DNA from: JALOAD01 sp023228995 [NCBI: Candidatus Muiribacterium halophilum]
GTDB taxonomy: Bacteria; Muiribacteriota; Muiribacteriia; Muiribacteriales
NCBI GenBank assembly: GCA_023228995.1
Contig: JALOAD010000080.1
Location: 1 to 9,976 of the forward strand
Direction of reading: 5' to 3'
Length of the DNA: 9,976 nucleotides
The position numbers and the translations under genes were made by a program. Below, in pieces: positions 6,096-9,976 of the stretch (positions are counted from its first letter, which is position 1; each line of letters starts with the position of its first letter). The notes beneath the pieces are model-generated. The model made no database searches, was not told the DNA's origin, and saw nothing but the letters and a program-made list of their open reading frames with translations.

Positions 6096-7220
6096 ATGCA
6101 AAATTCAAAAGAAATGCCAGTTAAAATGAAAGAAAATCTTAAAAAATTATCTCCAAGAGAACAAAAATATTTCTCTATAATGTGGGCTAAATATGGTGTT
6201 CTATACATAACTGCTAAACCTGGAGTAGCTAAATCTGCTATTGCTAAAAATATCGCAGATAAAATGGGGTTTAACTACAAAGACATCAGATTATCACAAG
6301 CTGATGAAACTGACTTAGGTATGTACCCTTATCTATCAGATGTTGATCATGTAGATAAAAAAGTAAAATGTTTGGATTTTGTAATCCCAAGATGGGCAGT
6401 AAATTCTAATTCACATCCTACTATTATTCACTTTGAAGAATTAAATAGAGCAAATCAACAAGTACGTAATGCTGCACTACAGATATTACTTGAAAGACAA
6501 ATTGGTACAGATTTCACTTTCAATGATAATGTATTAATGATTGCTTCTGGAAACTTGGGAGATGATGACATGACTGATGTTGAAGAATTTGATGCCGCCT
6601 TAAATAATCGTTTAATTCATATTGAACACACATTGGGTGTAGATGAATGGTTAGAAAATTTTGCAACCAACAATTGTCATTCAATTGTTACTAACTTTAT
6701 CAAAGCATACCCAGATAAACTATATATCAATCCAGATGATAATACAAAAGCTTATGCAACTCCAAGATCTTGGACAATGTTATCTGAGTTTATTATAGCT
6801 AATTATGGAAAAGATTCAAGTCCTTCTGAATTTTTACCAATTTTAAGAGAAGTAGCAAGTGGTTATATTGGTAACACATCTGTCAATTTCATTAGATATT
6901 GCCAAGACTCAATGAACTTATCAATTAAAGATGTTTTAGAACGTTTTGATGAAATCAAAACTTCTCTTAAAAAATACCAAAGAGATAAAACATCCGAATT
7001 ACTAATGTCCTTAAAAGATATAGAAGTTGATAACTTAAAAGATTATCAAATTGAGAATGTTATCAAATTTTTGAAGGTTGTATCTGCTGAAGAAAGAACA
7101 GATTATCTATTATATATGGTAGATAATAGTCCAAGTGAATTTACAGAAAATGCCAAACACATTTTACTATCTTTCAAAAAAGAATTATCTGAAATTAAAA
7201 AGATTAATAAAAAAGAATAA
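6096..7220 (+). CDS. MoxR-type AAA+ ATPase
   Basis: This 374-aa ATPase would use ATP hydrolysis to remodel a partner complex in the cytoplasm. The MoxR layout is clear. It has Walker A AKPGVAKS at 40-47 (a variant of GPPGVAKT, keeping Lys46-Ser47) and Walker B TIIHFEELNRA at 109-119, where Phe replaces the usual first Asp of hhhhDE but both Glu are kept. Sensor 1 is Asn153 in IASGNLG, NNR at 170-172 carries the probable arginine finger, and ATPRSW at 221-226 fits sensor 2. The lid domain and a Lys/Glu-rich helical tail (about 280-374) follow. MoxR proteins work with VWA-domain partners; the DUF2201 protein at 764-2161 is the obvious candidate, although the two are 4 kb apart and separately promoted. 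A terminator hairpin follows 16 nt after the stop. Confidence 0.9.
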   Translation: MQNSKEMPVKMKENLKKLSPREQKYFSIMWAKYGVLYITAKPGVAKSAIAKNIADKMGFNYKDIRLSQADETDLGMYPYLSDVDHVDKKVKCLDFVIPRWAVNSNSHPTIIHFEELNRANQQVRNAALQILLERQIGTDFTFNDNVLMIASGNLGDDDMTDVEEFDAALNNRLIHIEHTLGVDEWLENFATNNCHSIVTNFIKAYPDKLYINPDDNTKAYATPRSWTMLSEFIIANYGKDSSPSEFLPILREVASGYIGNTSVNFIRYCQDSMNLSIKDVLERFDEIKTSLKKYQRDKTSELLMSLKDIEVDNLKDYQIENVIKFLKVVSAEERTDYLLYMVDNSPSEFTENAKHILLSFKKELSEIKKINKKE

Positions 7221-7236
7221 TTTATAAAACAACTTC

Positions 7237-7271
7237 AAAAAACTTCCATATAATTATTATGGAAGTTTTTT
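7237..7271 (+). terminator. Intrinsic terminator/attenuator that contains the next gene's start codon
   Basis: A perfect 14-bp stem pairs AAAAAACTTCCATA (7237-7250) with its complement at 7258-7271 around a 7-nt AT-only loop. It ends in six Ts and begins 16 nt after the stop of the ATPase gene, so it is a textbook rho-independent terminator. The ATG at 7259-7261 of the next gene lies inside the right arm, paired with 7247-7249. No TAnnTTTG promoter lies between the ATPase gene and that ATG, so the downstream operon appears to depend on readthrough. Confidence 0.88.
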
Positions 7272-7483
7272 ATAATGTTCAGATAATATTAAGAAATGAT
7301 TTTGGTGATTTTTTAGGAAAAAAAGCTAAAATATCACAAGAACAATATAATGATTTAATTGATATGTCAAGGAAATTTCATTTAGGTGGATTTGAATTAT
7401 CATTAGAAGATGATACCTTTATGGTATTTCCACCAGACATAGTCAAAAAATCAATTTTAATAATTAAAAAAGAAATAATATGA
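7259..7483 (+). CDS. Hypothetical 74-aa protein
   Basis: The protein is not recognised. It reads as a compact soluble domain: a beta strand (2-12, EVFYNVQIILR), a helix (26-40, SQEQYNDLIDMSRKF), a strand pair (43-57), and a C-terminal helix or strand starting FPPDIVKKSILII (57-69). There is no signal peptide or membrane segment. The only in-frame ATG near the 5' end is at 7259 and is buried in the terminator hairpin, so initiation would need the hairpin opened or absent. The stop overlaps the next start as ATGA, which indicates translational coupling to the BFN gene. Confidence 0.7.
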   Translation: MEVFYNVQIILRNDFGDFLGKKAKISQEQYNDLIDMSRKFHLGGFELSLEDDTFMVFPPDIVKKSILIIKKEII

Positions 7484-8037
7484 AAAAAGAAGTAAAAATA
7501 TTAGCTTTATCATATAGCAATGCTGGTTTAGATTCTTATATCTTAATTCTAACTGAATTAAAAAGTAATAGGAAAATACCTATTATTATAAAATCACACG
7601 AAGCTATACAAATATTAGAAAACTTGGAAAATAAAAAAACACATAATAATAGCAATATTTATAATCTAATTAAAAAAATCACAGATATATATAATACCAA
7701 ACTTAAAGAAGTTTATATATATTCTGTATTAGAGGGATTATTTTATAGTAAATTGATTTTTTCAGATTTTGAATTTGAATGTAATATAGCAGAAGCCATA
7801 ACACTTTCGGTAATATACAATTCTCCTATCAAAATTTCAAGAGAGGTGTTTAATAATGTATCTATAGCAATGAATGATGATGGGACTGCACCAAAGGAAG
7901 ATAATTTTGTTGAGGAAAAAAATGATGATATTGAAAATGTGGAAGAAAATGATTTAGAATATCTATTAGAGGAAGCCATAAATAAAGAAAATTATGAATT
8001 AGCTGCTAAAATACGAGATAAAATTAAAAAAAGGTAA
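7480..8037 (+). CDS. Bifunctional nuclease (BFN/DUF151) domain protein with C-terminal UVR motif
   Basis: The 185-aa protein has the layout of chromosomal BFN-family proteins of Bacteroidota. The BFN domain spans about 1-125, with the opening strand VKILALSYSNAGLDSYILIL, then RKIPIIIKSHEAIQI (31-45), LKEVYIYSVLEGLFYSKLIF (75-94) and AEAITLSVIYNSPIKIS (104-120). After an acidic linker (about 131-157) comes a UvrB/UvrC-type motif, LEYLLEEAINKENYELAAKIRDKIKKR (159-185). BFN domains are reported to have DNase/RNase activity, and UVR motifs mediate protein contacts in excision repair. What this copy cuts, if anything, cannot be told from sequence. It overlaps the upstream gene by ATGA and the downstream gene by TAATG. 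Finding it in a phage-like cluster is unusual. Confidence 0.88.
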   Translation: MKKEVKILALSYSNAGLDSYILILTELKSNRKIPIIIKSHEAIQILENLENKKTHNNSNIYNLIKKITDIYNTKLKEVYIYSVLEGLFYSKLIFSDFEFECNIAEAITLSVIYNSPIKISREVFNNVSIAMNDDGTAPKEDNFVEEKNDDIENVEENDLEYLLEEAINKENYELAAKIRDKIKKR

Positions 8038-8378
8038 TGAAATTAGACATAAATGAAGTAAATCACAATTATATTAAAAGAGTTGTGATTTTTTCACTTT
8101 TTCTTTATAAGAATTATATAAGAAAACCTAATGTTTATTTATATAATATAAATAATTTCATCAAAAATAAATTAGGAATGGATATAAATATTAAAATAGA
8201 TTATGAGTCCAAAAGTTTAGAAGAAGAAAGAGAAATTCTAATAGATAGTTTACTAAAAGAGGAGACATCTAACTATCAATCAATAATTCATGTTTCTTTC
8301 AATACATCCACCAGATATGTAACTATGGATATTGATATAAATGATGAAGAAAAATATTCAAATTTTCTTTATTTATAG
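8037..8378 (+). CDS. Hypothetical 113-aa protein
   Basis: The protein is not recognised. Its ATG overlaps the TAA of the BFN gene (TAATG), so it is the third gene of a coupled operon. The N-terminal part contains a hydrophobic/aromatic helix (about 14-27, RVVIFSLFLYKNYI) that is too short and charged to be a confident membrane segment. The middle is basic and Asn-rich, residues about 57-72 are acidic, and the C-terminal part is beta-like. It ends in TAG, the only TAG stop in the window. A terminator-like hairpin lies within codons 8-19. If the hairpin is the true operon end, this ORF would be poorly expressed. Confidence 0.6.
   Translation: MKLDINEVNHNYIKRVVIFSLFLYKNYIRKPNVYLYNINNFIKNKLGMDINIKIDYESKSLEEEREILIDSLLKEETSNYQSIIHVSFNTSTRYVTMDIDINDEEKYSNFLYL
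8060..8094 (+). terminator. Terminator-like hairpin inside the 5' end of a gene
   Basis: The left arm 8060-8070 (AAATCACAATT) pairs with the right arm 8081-8091 (AGTTGTGATTT). This gives 11 bp including one G-T wobble, around a 10-nt loop, and a run of six Ts spans 8089-8094. It starts 20 nt after the stop of the BFN gene, where a terminator would be expected, but it also lies within the reading frame of the next gene. Confidence 0.6.
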
Positions 8379-8408
8379 TTGTTTATATCAAAAAATGTTG
8401 TATATTTG
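8379..8408 (+). promoter_or_regulatory. Bacteroidota-type promoter for the DUF932-like gene
   Basis: TTG at 8379-8381, a 19-nt spacer, and TATATTTG at 8401-8408 followed by CA. The -33 starts immediately after the TAG that ends the preceding gene. The leader to the ATG at 8439 is about 25 nt. Confidence 0.8.
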
Positions 8409-8438
8409 CATATTATTTAATCACAAAAAATTATAATT

Positions 8439-9275
8439 ATGTATCGAGATTATAACAAAGAAGAATTGTTTGAAAAAATTGATAAATTATCAATTGAAAG
8501 AACTAATAATCAAGTTATCACAAAGTACAATGGTGTTGTTATCAACATTTCAAATGTATCTAATAGATATGAAATATTTGATTTATCTAAATATCTAAAA
8601 GAAAAAATAGAGTTAATTGAAAAAAATTTCAATATATCAAAGTATGAATTTCTAATTACAAAAGGTAGACAATATTTAACATTAGTATCTGATGAAGTTA
8701 CTATAAATGATATAATTTTTCAAAAAACTTTTTATATACAAAATTCTACAGACAGATCCAGAAAATTATCATTTTATGTTGGATTGCGATCTAACAAATT
8801 TAGTTTGATTAGAGGTAATAATATTGAATTAAATAAAAAACACTTAACCGGTATTACACAGATTGCTGAAAGTGCTATTGAAGGATTAAATGAGGAATCT
8901 TTTGACGATCAAATTGAATCTATTAAATCATTAGTAGGACATACTATTAAATTTTCTAATATTAGAAAAGTCATTTTAGGAAATGATGAAAAAATTCCTA
9001 AAATTAATCATCAAAAATTTGATATGTTTAAGAATCTAATTAAAAATAGTTTATATGATACATTAACACCTCTCCAAAGAAGAGAACTTAGTAAATATTC
9101 TGAACATTTTACACTAACAGAAGATTTTGTAGTAGATGCATTTTTAGTATTAAATTGTTATCTTAGTATATTTAGACAACAAGATTCACATATTATAAAA
9201 ACAGAATCTGATCGAATTTTCAAAATTACCCAATATGCTATAAGAAATAGTAGATTAGAAACATTATTCAACTAA
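8439..9275 (+). CDS. Protein resembling the DUF932 family
   Basis: The 278-aa protein shows features recalling phage and plasmid DUF932 proteins. SNRYEIFDLSKYLKEKI at 41-57 fits their VSDRY-type segment. NSTDRSRKLSFYVGLRSNKF at 102-121 fits the conserved N-S-x-D-x-S-x-x-L-x-F-x-x-G stretch. KHLTGITQIAESAIEGL (134-150) fits the following His-containing helix. The usual Cys-x-Asn after the glycine is replaced by IRGNN (124-128). The C-terminal half (about 155-278) is helical. The family's biochemical function is not established. There is no signal peptide or membrane segment. The gene has its own strong promoter. The family match is from memory of sequence patterns and could be wrong; otherwise this is a hypothetical protein. 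Confidence 0.6.
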   Translation: MYRDYNKEELFEKIDKLSIERTNNQVITKYNGVVINISNVSNRYEIFDLSKYLKEKIELIEKNFNISKYEFLITKGRQYLTLVSDEVTINDIIFQKTFYIQNSTDRSRKLSFYVGLRSNKFSLIRGNNIELNKKHLTGITQIAESAIEGLNEESFDDQIESIKSLVGHTIKFSNIRKVILGNDEKIPKINHQKFDMFKNLIKNSLYDTLTPLQRRELSKYSEHFTLTEDFVVDAFLVLNCYLSIFRQQDSHIIKTESDRIFKITQYAIRNSRLETLFN

Positions 9276-9365
9276 TAAAAAAATTACAAACAAAATCATG
9301 TAATTACCTCTGTGGTATAGATTTGAAAAAAATAATTAGAGAAATAAAATTAAAAGAATTATTAA

Positions 9366-9976
9366 ATGATAGAAAAAATTAGAAAACAATTAGAAGTATA
9401 TAGTGATCCATTATTCAAATTTGATCCAATACCTCATATTTATACTTATGATGGTGAAGTATATGAATCAGTTACAACATTTTTGAAGCAATTTCACATT
9501 CCATTTGATAAAAATAGAGCTGAAGGAATAGCACTAAAATTGGGAGTATCCAAAGAAGAAGTTCTGAAAATGTGGGAAGATAAAGCCAATTATGCTGGTA
9601 TGTTAGGCACAGAAGTTCATGAATGGATTGAATATTACTATAACAAAAAGTGGAAAAAACTTCCACAAAATCCAGAGGTTATAGATCGAATTGATAAGTT
9701 TAATAGAATACATAACTCTAAACTTTATAAATTAACTAATATTGCTAATGAAGTTCGTATATTCTCTAAAAAATGGAAATTAGCGGGCACCATAGATGCA
9801 TTATTTATTTATAATAATAAACTATTCATAATTGATTATAAAACAAATAAGGAATTAACAACTCAAAATAATTTTGGAGAGTATTTATTACCACCTTTTG
9901 ATAAATATGATAAATGTCATTTACATGAATATTCAATTCAATTATCTTTATATTCTTTAATATTAAAAGAACAAGG
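9366..9976 (+). CDS. PD-(D/E)XK nuclease, RecB/Cas4-like (3' end outside window)
   Basis: The frame starts at an ATG at 9366 directly after an in-frame TAA (9363-9365) and stays open to the window edge; 203 complete codons are visible. The nuclease core is complete in the visible part. GTEVHEWIE at 81-89 carries the family His (H85), AGTIDALF at 140-147 carries the metal-binding Asp (D144), and IIDYKT at 155-160 is the DxK motif (D157, K159). The helix YSIQLSLYSLIL at 189-200 supplies the Gln/Tyr motif. This arrangement is typical of RecB-type exonuclease domains found in phages and in Cas4-like proteins. No Fe-S cysteine set is visible so far, but the C-terminus is missing. A likely role is processing or degrading DNA ends. 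Only a weak promoter candidate precedes it, so it may be cotranscribed with the 8439-9275 gene. Confidence 0.87.
   Translation, partial: MIEKIRKQLEVYSDPLFKFDPIPHIYTYDGEVYESVTTFLKQFHIPFDKNRAEGIALKLGVSKEEVLKMWEDKANYAGMLGTEVHEWIEYYYNKKWKKLPQNPEVIDRIDKFNRIHNSKLYKLTNIANEVRIFSKKWKLAGTIDALFIYNNKLFIIDYKTNKELTTQNNFGEYLLPPFDKYDKCHLHEYSIQLSLYSLILKEQ

Noticed and set aside
8376-8378. TAG recoded as sense, as in some gut phages
   Set aside because: Readthrough would run the protein across a strong promoter, and every other gene is free of internal TAG while using normal stops.
9282-9305. AATTAC...GTAATT inverted repeat as a terminator after the DUF932-like gene
   Set aside because: It has only 6 bp, a 12-nt loop and no T-run after it.
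9318-9325. TAGATTTG as a promoter for the last nuclease gene
   Set aside because: It matches the -7 consensus, but no -33 element lies 19-20 nt upstream and the decamer signature is absent; it remains only a weak possibility.
1-9976. CRISPR array, tRNA genes or insertion sequences
   Set aside because: No spaced direct repeats, no cloverleaf with a recognisable T-arm, and no transposase motif or terminal inverted repeats were seen on either strand.

Overview
The window looks like part of a large, AT-rich phage genome (or phage-derived element) infecting a member of the Bacteroidota. Three things support this. (1) Five intergenic gaps carry the decamer TATATTTGCA. This fits the Bacteroidota primary-sigma -7 consensus TAnnTTTG, and four of the five have a TTTG/TTG -33 element 19-20 nt upstream. 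(2) Start codons follow A-rich leaders with no Shine-Dalgarno sequence, as is usual in this phylum. (3) Compact single-strand gene clusters mix small unknown proteins with nucleic-acid and tRNA enzymes of no shared housekeeping pathway, as in jumbo phages. No virion structural gene is present, so the phage assignment is an inference. The G+C content is roughly a quarter by eye (not computed). TAA is the usual stop; one TAG and one TGA are also used, so there is no sign of stop-codon recoding.

Layout. 1-256: no intact gene; a possible 3' gene end and a small ORF interrupted by an in-frame TAA. 257-721: unknown protein. 764-2161: DUF2201-type protein combining a zinc-metallopeptidase-like domain, a DnaJ-like zinc motif and a VWA domain. 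2211-2462 (minus strand): small unknown protein with an unusual N-terminal motif, sharing a bidirectional terminator with the VWA gene. 2525-3631: short CCA-adding tRNA nucleotidyltransferase. 3657-3926: small protein with an acidic tail. 3981-5999: DUF2779 protein combining a Cas4-like nuclease with a DEDD-type exonuclease domain. 6096-7220: MoxR-type AAA+ ATPase. 7259-8378: three translationally coupled genes (unknown, bifunctional-nuclease/UVR protein, unknown) lying behind a hairpin that swallows the first start codon. 8439-9275: protein resembling DUF932. 9366 to the window end: PD-(D/E)XK nuclease, cut by the edge.

How the genes may work together. MoxR ATPases and VWA proteins normally function as pairs that remodel or insert cofactors into target complexes. 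The MoxR gene here and the VWA/metallopeptidase gene 4 kb upstream are probably partners, although each has its own promoter. The two nucleases and the BFN/UVR protein suggest DNA processing, host-DNA degradation or defence/counter-defence. The CCA enzyme suggests tRNA maintenance or repair during infection. The most interesting regulatory structures are two terminator-like hairpins buried in the 5' ends of genes in the 7259-8378 operon, which would act as built-in attenuators.
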